Source of the DNA: Inhella proteolytica
Lineage (GTDB): Bacteria; Pseudomonadota; Gammaproteobacteria; Burkholderiales; Burkholderiaceae_C
DNA: 64,000 bases
Direction: 5' to 3'
Assembly (NCBI RefSeq): GCF_016093275.1
Contig: NZ_JAEDAK010000001.1
Span: 310,001-374,000, forward strand
The translations under genes and the position numbers were made by a program. Below the pieces are notes generated by a model. The model ran no database searches. It was not told the origin of the DNA and was given only the letters and a program-made list of their open reading frames with translations. This document shows, in pieces, positions 39,989-49,397 of this stretch (positions are counted from its first letter, which is position 1; every line of letters starts with the position of its first letter).

Positions 39989-40675
39989 TTACCCCTGTTG
40001 CGCCGGTGTGCTGGCGTTGCGCTGCAGGATGTTGGAGAACTCCTCGATGAAGGTCTCCAGCGTGATGGCGCTGCGGTCGATCTGGCGCGCGAAGCGGTTG
40101 TAGGCGATCACCGCCGGGATGGCGGCAAACAGGCCGATGGCGGTGGCCACCAGGGCTTCGGCGATGCCGGGCGCCACCGTGGCCAGCGTGACCTGCTGCA
40201 GATTCGAGAGGCCGACGAAGGCGTGCATGATCCCCCACACCGTGCCGAACAGGCCCACATAGGGCGAGACCGAACCGACCGAGGCCAGGAAGGACAGATG
40301 CGACTCCAGCGCATCGAGCTCGCGCTGGTAGCTGGCGCGCATGGCGCGGCGGGCACCGTCCAGCATGGCGCCGGGGTCGGTGACCCGGCGCTCGCGCAGC
40401 TTGAGGAACTCGCGCATGCCCGAGGCAAAGATGCGCTCCAGTGGCGCCCCCTGGGGTTTCTGCTGCGCGCCCTGGTAGAGCTCATTGAGGTTGCGGCCGC
40501 TCCAGAATTCCTGCTCGAAGGCCTCGTTGGCACTCTTCACGCGGGCCAGCGCAAAGAGTTTGCTGAAGATCACGCTCCAGCTGGCCACCGAGACGATCAG
40601 CAATGCGGCCATGACCAGCTGCACGATCAGGCTGGCCTGGGCCACCAGGGCAAAGATGGAAAGGTCTTGGTTCAT
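39989..40675 (-). CDS. tolQ: Tol-Pal system protein TolQ
   Basis: This 228-residue inner-membrane protein of the ExbB/TolQ family has three membrane helices: residues 15-37, and a pair near 135-157 (VGLFGTVWGIMHAFVGL) and 170-192 (GIAEALVATAIGLFAAIPAV). It forms the pentameric proton channel with TolR. It is preceded by ybgC, as is usual for the operon. Confidence 0.94.
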   Translation of the reverse strand: MNQDLSIFALVAQASLIVQLVMAALLIVSVASWSVIFSKLFALARVKSANEAFEQEFWSGRNLNELYQGAQQKPQGAPLERIFASGMREFLKLRERRVTDPGAMLDGARRAMRASYQRELDALESHLSFLASVGSVSPYVGLFGTVWGIMHAFVGLSNLQQVTLATVAPGIAEALVATAIGLFAAIPAVIAYNRFARQIDRSAITLETFIEEFSNILQRNASTPAQQG

Positions 40676-40700
40676 GGGGCTTGGCGCAGTGGCTTTGGGT

Positions 40701-41120
40701 TCAGGCGGGCTTGCTGAGCAGGCCCTGGAGTTGCTCGGTCAGGTCGGGCGGCAGGCGGCGCGGCTTGAAGCTCTGGGCATCGACGCAGGCGGCGCGCACC
40801 TTGGCGTCGAGCAACAGTTCTTCCCCGCGCCGTACCTGCTGCCCGAACAGCACGCTGGCGCGTTCCAGCTGCAGGATCCCGGCGCTGATGTCGAGCAGGT
40901 CGTCCAGGCGCGCGGGCTTCAGGTAGCGGGCGTCCACATGGGCCACCACGAAGACCCAGCCGGCCTCGTGGCGCAGGCGCTCCTGCTGCAGGCCCAGGCT
41001 GCGCAGCCAATCGGTGCGCGCGCGCTCCAGGAAGCGCAGGTAGTTGGCGTAGTAGACGACCCCGCCGGCGTCCGTGTCTTCCCAGTAGACGCGCTGCGTC
41101 AGCCGGAAGCTGGGGCTCAC
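40701..41120 (-). CDS. ybgC: Tol-Pal-associated acyl-CoA thioesterase
   Basis: This 139-residue hot-dog fold thioesterase hydrolyses short acyl-CoA or acyl-ACP. The catalytic motif [18 protein letters not shown] with the conserved aspartate, and [11 protein letters not shown], identify YbgC. It starts at GTG 41120, overlapping the nusB stop as GTGA. Such genes usually head tol operons, as here. Confidence 0.92.
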   Translation of the reverse strand: MSPSFRLTQRVYWEDTDAGGVVYYANYLRFLERARTDWLRSLGLQQERLRHEAGWVFVVAHVDARYLKPARLDDLLDISAGILQLERASVLFGQQVRRGEELLLDAKVRAACVDAQSFKPRRLPPDLTEQLQGLLSKPA

Positions 41121-41599
41121 GGGCGGCTGGCTTTTTGGCTCGCGCGGCCGGCGCGTGCCGCCTCGACTTCCACTGCACGCAGCTGGGCCGCCACGCGGTC
41201 GAGCACGCCGTTGACGTACTTGTGGCCGTCGGTGCCACCAAAGCCCTTGGCCAGTTCCACGGCTTCGTTGATCACCACCTTGTAGGGCACGTCCATGCAG
41301 TGCTGCAGCTCGAAGGCGCCGATCAGCAGGGCGGCATGCTCGACCGGCGACAGGTCCTTGGTCGGGCGGTCCACATGGCGGGCCAGCACGGCATCCAGGG
41401 CACCGGCTTCGCGGATGCAGCCGTGCAGCAGCAGGTCCAGATGCGCCTGATCGCACTTGGCGTAGCCGCCTTGGTCGCGCAGGTGGGCGTCGATGCTGCC
41501 GGCGTCCTCGCCGGACAGCAGCCACTGGTAGAGCCCTTGCAGGGCCACTTGGCGCGATTGGCGTCGGGCCTGACGGGTCTTGCTGGGGGCGGCGCTCAC
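41117..41599 (-). CDS. nusB: Transcription antitermination factor NusB
   Basis: This 160-residue RNA-binding protein works with NusE/S10 in rRNA transcription antitermination. The family blocks [19 protein letters not shown] at the N-terminus and [20 protein letters not shown] with [20 protein letters not shown] near the end are present. The GTG at 41599 has GGAG seven bases upstream and overlaps the ribH stop as GTGA, so it is favoured over the longer frame. Confidence 0.95.
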   Translation of the reverse strand: MSAAPSKTRQARRQSRQVALQGLYQWLLSGEDAGSIDAHLRDQGGYAKCDQAHLDLLLHGCIREAGALDAVLARHVDRPTKDLSPVEHAALLIGAFELQHCMDVPYKVVINEAVELAKGFGGTDGHKYVNGVLDRVAAQLRAVEVEAARAGRASQKASRP

Positions 41600-42081
41600 A
41601 AACGGTCTCCGGAACGGTTGGAATGGGTGTCGAGTTCGGCGCACAGGCGCGCCATTTCAACCGCCACCTGGGCGGCATCGCGGCCCTTGTCCACGCGCGC
41701 CCAGGCCTGGGCCTCGTTCTCGACGGTCAGGATGGCGTTGGCGATCGGCAGGCCGGAGTCCAGCCCGACGCGGGTGACACCGGCGCCGCTTTCGTTGGCC
41801 ACCAGCTCGAAGTGGTAGGTCTCGCCGCGGATGATGCAGCCCAGCGCCACCAGCGCATCGACGCCGCCGCGCCGCGCCAGGGCCTGCAGGGCCAGCGGCA
41901 CTTCCAGGGCGCCCGGCACGGTGTGGCGGGCCACCACTTCGGCGCCCAGGGCGACGAGTTCGCGTTCGCAGGCGTCTTGCAGCGCCTGGGTCAAGGCGTC
42001 GTTGAAACGCGCCCGCACGATGCCGACACGCAAGCCGCGGCCATCCAGGGCCTTGGCCTGGCCTTGATCAGCGCCCTGCAT
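41596..42081 (-). CDS. ribH: 6,7-dimethyl-8-ribityllumazine synthase
   Basis: This 161-residue enzyme makes 6,7-dimethyl-8-ribityllumazine from dihydroxybutanone phosphate and ribitylaminouracil, the penultimate riboflavin step. Motifs [34 protein letters not shown], and [19 protein letters not shown] are present. GGAGG seven bases before the ATG at 42081 sets the start, inside the ribBA 3' end by 14 bases. Confidence 0.95.
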   Translation of the reverse strand: MQGADQGQAKALDGRGLRVGIVRARFNDALTQALQDACERELVALGAEVVARHTVPGALEVPLALQALARRGGVDALVALGCIIRGETYHFELVANESGAGVTRVGLDSGLPIANAILTVENEAQAWARVDKGRDAAQVAVEMARLCAELDTHSNRSGDRL

Positions 42082-43180
42082 GAGCCGCCTCCGCATTCAT
42101 GGGCAAAAAGCCGGTGACTTCAAGGCCGTAGCCCGTCATGCTGGGCATACGGCGCGGGCTGCCGAGCAGCTGCATGCGCTGCACGCCCAAATGGCGCAGG
42201 ATTTGCGCGCCCACGCCGTAGATGCGCAAGTCCGCCGTGCTGCGTGCGGCGGCACTGGGCTCGGCACGCAGGCCGAACTGGCTGGGGAGATCGGCGGCAT
42301 CGACATTCAGCAGCACGGCCACGCCGGCCGGCGCGGCGGCCAGGGTGGCCAGGGCGCTATCCAGTGCCCAGCTGTGGCGGCTGCCATCGCATTCCAGCAA
42401 GTCGAGCACGCTTAAGGGTTCGTGCACGCGCACCAGCACGGCATCGCCCGCCTGCCACTGGCCGTGGTGCAGGCTCAGGTGTTGGGCGCCGCTGTGGTCG
42501 CGGTACAGGGTGGCTTCGAAGCGGCCATGGCGGGTGTTCAGCGGTCGCTGCGCCAGCACTTCGATCAGGCTTTCGTGGCGGCTGCGGTACTCGATCAGGT
42601 CGGCGATGGTGCCGATCTTCAGCCCATGCTCGGCACAGAAGTGCTCCAAGTCCGGCAAGCGGGCCATGGTGCCGTCGTCATTCATGATTTCGCAGATGAC
42701 GGCGGTGGGGCTCAGGCCGGCCATGCGGGCTAGGTCGCAGCCTGCTTCGGTGTGGCCGGCGCGCATCAGCACGCCGCCCTCCTGGGCCTGCAGCGGGAAG
42801 ACGTGGCCGGGCTGCACCAGGTCCGCGGCCTGCGCATTCGGGGCCACGGCCACCTGGATGGTGCGCGCGCGGTCGGCGGCGGAGATGCCGGTGCTGACGC
42901 CGGTGGCCGCTTCGATGGAGACCGTGAAGGCAGTACCGTGCTGGGTGCCATTGCGCTGCGCCATGGGCGGCAGGCGCAAACGCTCGCAGGTTTCGCGGGG
43001 CAGGGTCAGGCAGATCAGGCCGCGGCCGAACTTGGCCATGAAATTGATGGCTTCTGGCGTGACGCAATCCGCCGCCAGCACCAGGTCGCCCTCGTTCTCG
43101 CGGTCTTCGTCGTCGATCAGGACGACCATGCGGCCGGCCGCCAGCTCGGCCACCAGCTCGGGGATGGGGGACATTGGCAT
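42068..43180 (-). CDS. ribBA: 3,4-dihydroxybutanone 4-phosphate synthase with degenerate cyclohydrolase-like domain
   Basis: This 370-residue protein has an intact RibB domain in its first 200 residues ([54 protein letters not shown]), which makes dihydroxybutanone phosphate for riboflavin. The C-terminal 165 residues look like GTP cyclohydrolase II but lack the zinc cysteines: the canonical RVHSECLTGD...C-x-C region reads [15 protein letters not shown]. The second activity is therefore almost surely absent, as in several other betaproteobacteria, and a separate ribA should exist elsewhere. The start may be at 43180 or at the third codon. Confidence 0.92.
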   Translation of the reverse strand: MPMSPIPELVAELAAGRMVVLIDDEDRENEGDLVLAADCVTPEAINFMAKFGRGLICLTLPRETCERLRLPPMAQRNGTQHGTAFTVSIEAATGVSTGISAADRARTIQVAVAPNAQAADLVQPGHVFPLQAQEGGVLMRAGHTEAGCDLARMAGLSPTAVICEIMNDDGTMARLPDLEHFCAEHGLKIGTIADLIEYRSRHESLIEVLAQRPLNTRHGRFEATLYRDHSGAQHLSLHHGQWQAGDAVLVRVHEPLSVLDLLECDGSRHSWALDSALATLAAAPAGVAVLLNVDAADLPSQFGLRAEPSAAARSTADLRIYGVGAQILRHLGVQRMQLLGSPRRMPSMTGYGLEVTGFLPMNAEAAHAGR

Positions 43181-43214
43181 AGGGGCGGGATTCTAGGGGG
43201 GCGTGGCGGGCGCC

Positions 43215-44348
43215 CTAGGGCGAACCCGGGCGTCGCAGCCGCAGGCGCAAATCGCTGCCGACGGGGCAGGCATCGATCCATTGCCAGCGCTGTGCGTCGT
43301 CCAGTGGCACGGGCCCGGGCAACTCGGCGCAGCCCAGGCCCGGACCCAGCAGGCGCGGCGCCAGGTACACCAGCAGCTCGTCCACCTTGCCTTCGGCCAG
43401 CCAGCTTCCGTTCAGCCGGGCACCGGCTTCGACATGCAGCTCATTGATCTGGCGCTGCCCAAGCCGATCGAGCAGCACGGCCAAGTCCAGCCGGCCCTGT
43501 TCATTCAGTGGCAGTTCCAGCAGTTCCACGCCCCGGTCCAGCAGATCGGGGCGCGTGCCGTTGGCGGCGGCGCCGTGGGCGATCAGGATGGGTTCGCCTT
43601 GCAATATGCGCGCTTGCGCAGGCAGACGCAGCTGACGATCCAGCACCACCCGCAGGGGCTGGCGGGCAGTGGCGACTTCACGCACATCCAGGCGAGGGTC
43701 GTCTGCCAGTACGGTGCCAATGCCGGTCAGCACCGCACCGGCGCGCTTGCGCCAGGCATGTCCGTCGGCGCGCGCTGCGGGCCCAGTGACCCACTGGCTG
43801 CGGCCGTCCGGGTGGGCGGTGCGGCCATCCAGGCTGGAGGCCCACTTCAGCCGCACATAGGGCCTGCTGGTGCGCATGCGCTGCATGAATCCGCAGTTGA
43901 GCGCCTCGGCTTGCGCGGCTCCGGGGCCGACTTCCACCTGCAGACCCGCGGCCCGCAGACGCGCCAGGCCCTGGCCGGCCACCAGGGGGTTGGGGTCCTC
44001 CAGGGCGACCACCACCCGGGCAAGTCCGCTGCCGATCAGCGCCTCACAGCAGGGTGGGGTGCGGCCATGGTGAGAGCAGGGTTCCAGGCTCACGTACGCG
44101 GTGGCGCCCTGCACGTCCTGCCCGCGTGCTTGCGCGTCGCGCAGCGCCATCACCTCGGCGTGCGGTCCTCCGGCCTGCTGGGTATGACCCAGCCCGAGCA
44201 ATTCGCCCGCGGGCGACACGATGGCGCAGCCCACCCGGGGATTGGGATCACTGAGCCCGATCGCCCGTGCGGCAAGGTCCAGCACGGCCGCCATGGCCTG
44301 CTGCGGGTCAAGCCAATTGACGGCAGCGGAGGGGCTGGATTCAGTCAT
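43215..44348 (-). CDS. ribD: Bifunctional riboflavin deaminase/reductase
   Basis: This 377-residue enzyme performs the deamination and reduction steps that follow GTP cyclohydrolase II. The N-terminal cytidine-deaminase-type zinc site is seen as HAEVMALRDA and EPCSHHGRTPPC. The C-terminal reductase domain carries PYVRLKWASSLDGRTAHPD, GIGTVLADDPRLDVR and the NELHVEAGARLNGSWL end. Length and both domains are normal. No FMN-riboswitch-like leader is visible in the short gap to ribBA or upstream. Confidence 0.94.
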   Translation of the reverse strand: MTESSPSAAVNWLDPQQAMAAVLDLAARAIGLSDPNPRVGCAIVSPAGELLGLGHTQQAGGPHAEVMALRDAQARGQDVQGATAYVSLEPCSHHGRTPPCCEALIGSGLARVVVALEDPNPLVAGQGLARLRAAGLQVEVGPGAAQAEALNCGFMQRMRTSRPYVRLKWASSLDGRTAHPDGRSQWVTGPAARADGHAWRKRAGAVLTGIGTVLADDPRLDVREVATARQPLRVVLDRQLRLPAQARILQGEPILIAHGAAANGTRPDLLDRGVELLELPLNEQGRLDLAVLLDRLGQRQINELHVEAGARLNGSWLAEGKVDELLVYLAPRLLGPGLGCAELPGPVPLDDAQRWQWIDACPVGSDLRLRLRRPGSP

Positions 44349-44382
44349 CGCGCCAGTCTAGCCAGCGCACCGGGTCGCTTGT

Positions 44383-45600
44383 TCAGGGCTGGTGAGCCGC
44401 CGTCGCAGTGTTGGTGAACACCCCCGCATCCAGGTCCACGGCCTGGCCGGCTGGACAGGCCTCATCGAAGCGCACGACCAGGAAGTTCTGCTGCGCCAGC
44501 GAGGTATTCAAGCGGACGTAGCGCGCCGGGTGTTCGGCGTTGTCGATGCTGCCATTGCCGTCATAGTCGGCGCTGTAACGGCACACGCGGTAACCGCCCG
44601 CCGCGAGGCTCAGGCCGGTCAGGTTGGCCGTGCCGGACCAGTAGAGCTCCGCATCACCCGCGGAAGGTTCGCGCGCCGGGATGCGGCAGTAGTAGTCCAC
44701 GGCTTGGATGCCCACTGCGACGTTCTCGCTGCTGTCGGCCACGCATTCGGGGCTGCCGATGTGCACCGCACTGTCAAGCACGATCTCCACGCCGAGGGCA
44801 TGCACGGCATCGTTCGGGGTGGCGGAGTTGGGCGGGCTGCCGAGCGAGAAGCGCACCTGGCCGCGCAGCAGGTAGGAGCCGGAACCCTGGTTGCTCACGC
44901 AACTGGCTACATCGGCCAGGGTGAGCGACGCGTGGGTGCTGGCGGCGCTGACCGTGCAGACGCCGGTGAGCACGCCCGAGATGTTGTTGAACACCCAGGC
45001 CACGGTGCCGTTGGCGATCGGCTTGAACACGCTGACCGTGGTGTCCAGACTGCGCGCGCGCAAGGGGATGGCGGGGTGGCGATCAAGCGGCCGCCGCTGG
45101 CTGACCTGGTTTTCGGGCGGGGCGTACAGACTGGCCACCAGCTTCGGGTCCTCAGCGGGCAGCAGCATTTCGTACTGCAACTTGTTCGGGTTGTTGCTGT
45201 CGGTGCTGCGGCGGTCCAGCCAAGTCACAGCGACGCGAACCACCCGCGCCCCCGCGGGCGCCTCACTGACGGCACGCGAGACGGAGTAGGTGGTGCTGGT
45301 GCCCGGTACATCCCAGGTGCCGTCGACGATCTCGTCGAAGACCAGGGCGGTGGGTGCATGCGAGGCATCCCGCGTGAGGGCGACGAACCCCCGCAGACGC
45401 TCCATCTCACTGCGCGCCAACTGGCTGGCTTCGCCACGCTGCTTGGCGAAGTCCCCGCTGTGTCGCAGCTTGGCATTGATACCGGCAATGGCCAGCATGC
45501 CAAAGCCCATGACGAGCAGTGCCACCAAGGCTTCGATCAGGGTGGCGCCACGCTGACGGCGCTGACGACGGGGCGAAGCGGGGGAAGGGTCACAGGTCAT
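44383..45600 (-). CDS. pilV: Minor pilin PilV-like
   Basis: This 405-residue protein has a prepilin leader: a basic stretch then RGATLIEALVALLVMGFGML, the signal cleaved by PilD before methylation of the mature N-terminus. The rest is a pilin globular domain with cysteines. It fits PilV, which with the other minor pilins primes type IV pilus assembly. The ATG overlaps the pilX stop as ATGA. It is the last gene of the pilin group and is followed by ribD. Confidence 0.85.
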   Translation of the reverse strand: MTCDPSPASPRRQRRQRGATLIEALVALLVMGFGMLAIAGINAKLRHSGDFAKQRGEASQLARSEMERLRGFVALTRDASHAPTALVFDEIVDGTWDVPGTSTTYSVSRAVSEAPAGARVVRVAVTWLDRRSTDSNNPNKLQYEMLLPAEDPKLVASLYAPPENQVSQRRPLDRHPAIPLRARSLDTTVSVFKPIANGTVAWVFNNISGVLTGVCTVSAASTHASLTLADVASCVSNQGSGSYLLRGQVRFSLGSPPNSATPNDAVHALGVEIVLDSAVHIGSPECVADSSENVAVGIQAVDYYCRIPAREPSAGDAELYWSGTANLTGLSLAAGGYRVCRYSADYDGNGSIDNAEHPARYVRLNTSLAQQNFLVVRFDEACPAGQAVDLDAGVFTNTATAAHQP

Positions 45601-46877
45601 TGCTCGCTCCAGGCGCCACCAGGCGCGCGCACGAAGGTGCCGGCCGCCACCTTCAATCGATTGAGAACCTGGGAGTCATGGCGCAGTTGCACGCCTGCAC
45701 TGGAGGCCCAGTTGCCTGCCACCAGCAAGGCGCCATTGAGCCACGAGGCGCCCATGCTGCCGCTCAGCCACTCGGCGTTTCCGGCCGCGAACACCAGGCC
45801 GTGGATGCGCAGCGCGCCCTGAATGCGCAGTTGGCCGTTGACGATCAACACGATCGGGCGGGTCTTGCTGCCGAGCGTGGCGTCGCTGGCCAAGCTCATG
45901 TCGCCGTCATGCCAAAGCACCTGGGCGCCGGCGCCGATTCTTTCGCGCAGCGTCTGTGCGCAGTCACCGCTGCAGTCCACGCGATCGACCGCCGCCTGCT
46001 GCCGGTAGTCGTCCATGCCCATGCCGAAGCTGCGTTGGAAGAAGGCTTCGGGGCTGAGACTGTTGAGCGCCGGATTCATCAGCATGGCGAAGTCCTTGCC
46101 GCTGCCGCCCGGCCCACGCACCTGATCGAGCGCACCCGTCGCTGGCAAGCCATGCTGGATAGCGACGCCACCGGCCGTCGCGTCGTCATTCGCGGCCGCC
46201 ATGCCCGCGCCGAGATCCACCCCGCCTGTGGCCACCAGGGCACTGGTCGGCGGCATCTTGACGGCACTCACCAACACCAGACGCACCTTGCGTTTCATCT
46301 GCGCGAAAAAGCCTACCGTGTCGTCGGTCGAGCCAGTGCCGAGGTTTTCGCGGCAGTTCTGGCTGCCTTGCGCACAACCCAACGAGGTCAATTCGAGGTG
46401 ACCTGGGCCAGGCAGGGTTGCACTGATGCGCAAGCGGGCAGAGCTGCTGCGGTTGCTTGCTTCCGGCAAGCCGGAGGGCTTGCGGTCCAGGGGGCATTGG
46501 CAGGTCCAGCTGCCGTCGGTAGGTTGGTCGCAGATCACCACGTCCGTCACCCCGTTGCCCAAGCGGTTGTCTGCCACATAGGGAATCACCCGGCCGGTGT
46601 CGTCAAAGCTGACCAGGCGCTCGCGCAAGGTGTTGGCCCCGCCGGCGCTGACCTGGCATTGCTCCGACACATTAGGAGCATTCAGCAGGGCGAGCAAGGT
46701 GTCTGCGCCCTTGATGGCCACCTCATTGGCCAGGGTGGCTTCTTGATAGTTGACGGCAACGCGCTGCTCGACGATCAGATTGCGATTCGCGTACGCAGCC
46801 ACCAGGGCCATCACGAAGAACAGCACCATCACAACCACCAGAGTGGCCGCGCCTGTCTGGGTCTTGCGGGGCGTCAT
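45597..46877 (-). CDS. pilX: Minor pilin PilX-like
   Basis: This 426-residue protein carries the PilX N-terminal pattern TGAATLVVVMVLFFVMALVAAYANRNL, a long hydrophobic helix without the prepilin glutamate at position five. A large extracytoplasmic domain follows with several cysteines (QTLR, CNFG-like blocks) that I cannot assign further. The ATG at 46877 overlaps the pilW stop as ATGA. PilX helps form the pilus tip complex. It is about twice the length of the shortest family members. Confidence 0.8.
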   Translation of the reverse strand: MTPRKTQTGAATLVVVMVLFFVMALVAAYANRNLIVEQRVAVNYQEATLANEVAIKGADTLLALLNAPNVSEQCQVSAGGANTLRERLVSFDDTGRVIPYVADNRLGNGVTDVVICDQPTDGSWTCQCPLDRKPSGLPEASNRSSSARLRISATLPGPGHLELTSLGCAQGSQNCRENLGTGSTDDTVGFFAQMKRKVRLVLVSAVKMPPTSALVATGGVDLGAGMAAANDDATAGGVAIQHGLPATGALDQVRGPGGSGKDFAMLMNPALNSLSPEAFFQRSFGMGMDDYRQQAAVDRVDCSGDCAQTLRERIGAGAQVLWHDGDMSLASDATLGSKTRPIVLIVNGQLRIQGALRIHGLVFAAGNAEWLSGSMGASWLNGALLVAGNWASSAGVQLRHDSQVLNRLKVAAGTFVRAPGGAWSEQ

Positions 46878-47569
46878 GCTTGGCAACTCCCGCTCAACAG
46901 GTCGGCACCGAGTCGCGTCGTGAAGTCCAGCTTGCGTTGCACCTTGCTGTCGTGACGCGCGTGCGCTTCCACGACAACCTGCACCTCACGCACGGTGAGT
47001 GTGGGAGGGCAATCCGAATTGGCAGGGTCGCAGGGCTTGAAGCAGCGGCTCGTCAGTGGAGAGCTGGTGGTGTTGAGCTTGGCTTCGAAGCGGGTGATCA
47101 CCAGGCTCGCCGGGTCGGTCAGGGGCTGGTAGCCGCCGGCCCCGAGCTTGAACTCGAGCTGTTCACCGTTGAGGCGGAAGCCACGCCGCTCGTCGTCGGC
47201 GGGCGATACGGCGCTGTCGGCACCATAGGCGGCCGCCAGCCCCAGGGTCTTGCTGTACGCGAACTCGATGCGCTTGCCACCATCGCTGACGGTGACGGCG
47301 GCATAGGGATTGACGCGTGGTGCCATGGTGCGCTCCGACCAGAGGCCCAATTCCGGCGAGCCCCAGGAGCCCGCCTTGCGCAGTTCCCGCACCATGATTT
47401 CGCCGGCAGCCCGCAGTTCCTGCTGCGTCTGCGTCTCCAACACCACCCGCTTGTGTTCGGCGATCTGGTTGACGGCGACCGTCGAAGCCCCGGCTACCAC
47501 GATGAGCCCGACCGTGATGCCGACCATCATCTCCACCAAACTGAGGCCTTGCTGCAGACGCCTTGTCAT
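46874..47569 (-). CDS. pilW: Minor pilin PilW-like
   Basis: This 231-residue protein starts with a prepilin signal QQGLSLVEMMVGITVGLIVV, cleaved after glycine, and then VNQIAEHKRVVLETQTQQELRAAGE-type helix typical of PilW. The globular domain includes a cysteine group (CFKPCDPANSDC). It is coupled to pilX downstream (ATGA overlap) and lies nine bases after the FimT-like gene. Confidence 0.85.
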   Translation of the reverse strand: MTRRLQQGLSLVEMMVGITVGLIVVAGASTVAVNQIAEHKRVVLETQTQQELRAAGEIMVRELRKAGSWGSPELGLWSERTMAPRVNPYAAVTVSDGGKRIEFAYSKTLGLAAAYGADSAVSPADDERRGFRLNGEQLEFKLGAGGYQPLTDPASLVITRFEAKLNTTSSPLTSRCFKPCDPANSDCPPTLTVREVQVVVEAHARHDSKVQRKLDFTTRLGADLLSGSCQA

Positions 47570-47578
47570 GGGGTTCTC

Positions 47579-48202
47579 CTAGACGCAGACCGCGTAGTTC
47601 GGAATGCCGCCGTCCGGAGTGCAGGTGGACACGCGGCCCAAGCCGTCGACGGAGACGCGCAAGCTGCCGTTCCGGTCGCCACTGATGGTGACTGCGAAAC
47701 CATTCGGCGAGAACGTGGGAGTGCCGGCCTGAAAGCGGCCCGAGCGGTCCGCGGTGGTGGTGGTGACGACCATCGTGTTCGCCTTGGGCATGTGCACCGT
47801 CTTGATCTCGGCGAACTTCTTGAAGCAGGCCGTGCCAGGCGGGCGATTGCAGGCGCAGCCATGGCTCGAAATTTCCCAGAACAGCATGTAGCAGGTTTGC
47901 GTGCTGCTGGTGCCGATGCGGATGGTGGCGTTCAGTGCCGTGGCCACGCCCATCTCGTTACGCACGGTGGCACTGGGCTTCATCAGCGCCTGCGAACGCA
48001 GCAACTGGATGTCGGTGACCAGTTCCGCCGCAACGCCTTCGACTCGCTTGCGGTAGATGTAATCCGCAAAATTCGGCCCGGCCACCGCCAGCACGATGGC
48101 CAGAACCGCGATCACCACCAGCAACTCGATCAGGCTCAAGCCACGCGGAGTGGTGGGCGCTTGAGCCAGGGCCATCAGTGCGCGGTTCACGGCAGTCCTC
48201 AT
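47579..48202 (-). CDS. FimT/GspH-like minor pilin
   Basis: This 207-residue pseudopilin has the cleavage site PRGLSLIELLVVIAVLAIVL and the GspH-like globular fold (LVTDIQLLRSQALMKPSATV, the terminal GRVSTCTPDGG). The ATG at 48202 overlaps the stop of the PilE-like gene as ATGA. In relatives FimT-type minor pilins bind DNA or prime assembly; there is a second one at 48773. Confidence 0.82.
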   Translation of the reverse strand: MRTAVNRALMALAQAPTTPRGLSLIELLVVIAVLAIVLAVAGPNFADYIYRKRVEGVAAELVTDIQLLRSQALMKPSATVRNEMGVATALNATIRIGTSSTQTCYMLFWEISSHGCACNRPPGTACFKKFAEIKTVHMPKANTMVVTTTTADRSGRFQAGTPTFSPNGFAVTISGDRNGSLRVSVDGLGRVSTCTPDGGIPNYAVCV

Positions 48203-48654
48203 TGGGGCCAGCACCGTGCGCTTGAATCGACGCCACCCGCGTCCGTCGCAGTTCGGGTGAGGCCGCCGCGCAGAAAGACGATCTTGAACTCTGCGCATTG
48301 CCGGTCGTCGGCCTGCTTGCTTCCTGCGGCAGGCTTGAGGCTGAGGGTGTAGCCCACGCCCGTGCCTTCAACGAGGCTGGCCACGTAGTAGCCACCTGCC
48401 GACACCTCGCTGACACCTTCGGCAGCCAGCTGGTCGATGGCGCTGGCAAAGCTGCTGTGGCCGATCCGGTAGCGCTCCTGGGCCAGGGTGATCAGCGCCG
48501 AGTGATCGTGCGCGTCGGCCCTGCGGCTCTTGCGAAGCTGATCCATGAAGGAGGGGATGGCCACCAAGGCCAACAGCCCCGCGACCACGACGGCAAAGAC
48601 CAACTCCAGCAGCGTGAAGCCGCCAACTCCCAGGGCTGGACGCAAAGTGGGCAT
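48199..48654 (-). CDS. PilE-like type IV pilin
   Basis: This 151-residue pilin has the signal GGFTLLELVFAVVVAGLLALV, cleaved before the phenylalanine, and a short globular domain with SALITLAQERYRIGHSSFA and a C-terminal cysteine pair near CAEFK and CWPQ. It is probably a minor pilin of the PilE family rather than the major subunit. The ATG at 48654 gives a normal short leader; its ribosome site is weak. Its stop overlaps the next gene as ATGA. Confidence 0.82.
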   Translation of the reverse strand: MPTLRPALGVGGFTLLELVFAVVVAGLLALVAIPSFMDQLRKSRRADAHDHSALITLAQERYRIGHSSFASAIDQLAAEGVSEVSAGGYYVASLVEGTGVGYTLSLKPAAGSKQADDRQCAEFKIVFLRGGLTRTATDAGGVDSSARCWPQ

Positions 48655-48772
48655 GGTGGCCACATGCTTGCAGAGCCTGAGAACTTTTCCCGCCGGCACC
48701 CTGCCGCTTGTCCTGTTGCGACGGCCGCCCATCGCCGGCTCCCCAGGGATGAGGGGGTTGCGCCGTGCGCTG

Positions 48773-49312
48773 TTACACACAGGCGGGCAACCCGAAGCCA
48801 CTGTTGGCCGAGGCGCAGCGGCGCATGCGCCCGGTGATCGCGACGATCAGCGCTGCCTTGCTGTTGTCCGGCCCGAGCACGGCGAAGGTACCCGCCGTGC
48901 TGGCGGTGCCGAACCGGGGGTGGAAGACCAGTTGGTGCACGCTGCCTTCGATTCGGAGTTGGCTGGACGCAGGCAACCAGTGGGTCTTGAGAAGTTCGCC
49001 AGCCGGCTCGCACTGCGCCTGGCCTCCTTCGGTGCAAGTGCAGCTGCCCGACGGACCGCGATGGACCACGTAGCAGCTGCCGTCCGGCAACTGCTCAAGC
49101 CGCAGACGAACCGGCGCGAGACCACTGAGCGCCATGCTTCGCGCCTGCTGTAGATCCGCCTGCAGGGTCTGCAACTGCGCCTGGTGCCGCTGCCGGTGCG
49201 CCATCTGGCTGAGGGCCGGGCCGACGAGGGCGACCAGGGCGGCCAGAACCACCAGTGTCACCAGGGTTTCGAATAGGCTGAAGCCCAGTCGGCGGGTCGA
49301 GTTGCGTTCCAT
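48773..49312 (-). CDS. FimT/GspH-like minor pilin, operon head
   Basis: This 179-residue protein starts MERNSTRRLGFSLFETLVTL, a prepilin leader with mature phenylalanine, then a hydrophobic helix and the FimT globular fold (LQADLQQARSMALSGLAPVR, VAITGRMRRC). It includes a cysteine cluster (GSCTCTEGGQAQC). It is the first gene of the pilin cluster, separated from the PilE-like gene by 118 bases and from nrdR by 85 bases. Confidence 0.8.
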   Translation of the reverse strand: MERNSTRRLGFSLFETLVTLVVLAALVALVGPALSQMAHRQRHQAQLQTLQADLQQARSMALSGLAPVRLRLEQLPDGSCYVVHRGPSGSCTCTEGGQAQCEPAGELLKTHWLPASSQLRIEGSVHQLVFHPRFGTASTAGTFAVLGPDNSKAALIVAITGRMRRCASANSGFGLPACV

Positions 49313-49397
49313 CTTGCGCTCCCTGCTTCGTGAAGAAGTGCACGCAATGTAGGAAGTCATGGGGGGCGCGTCAGCACCCCCAAAAGGGGGACGTGCC

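Noticed and set aside
43181-43214. Possible FMN riboswitch at the riboflavin genes
   Set aside because: The gaps before ribBA (34 bases) and before ribD are too short for the RFN element and show none of its conserved blocks.
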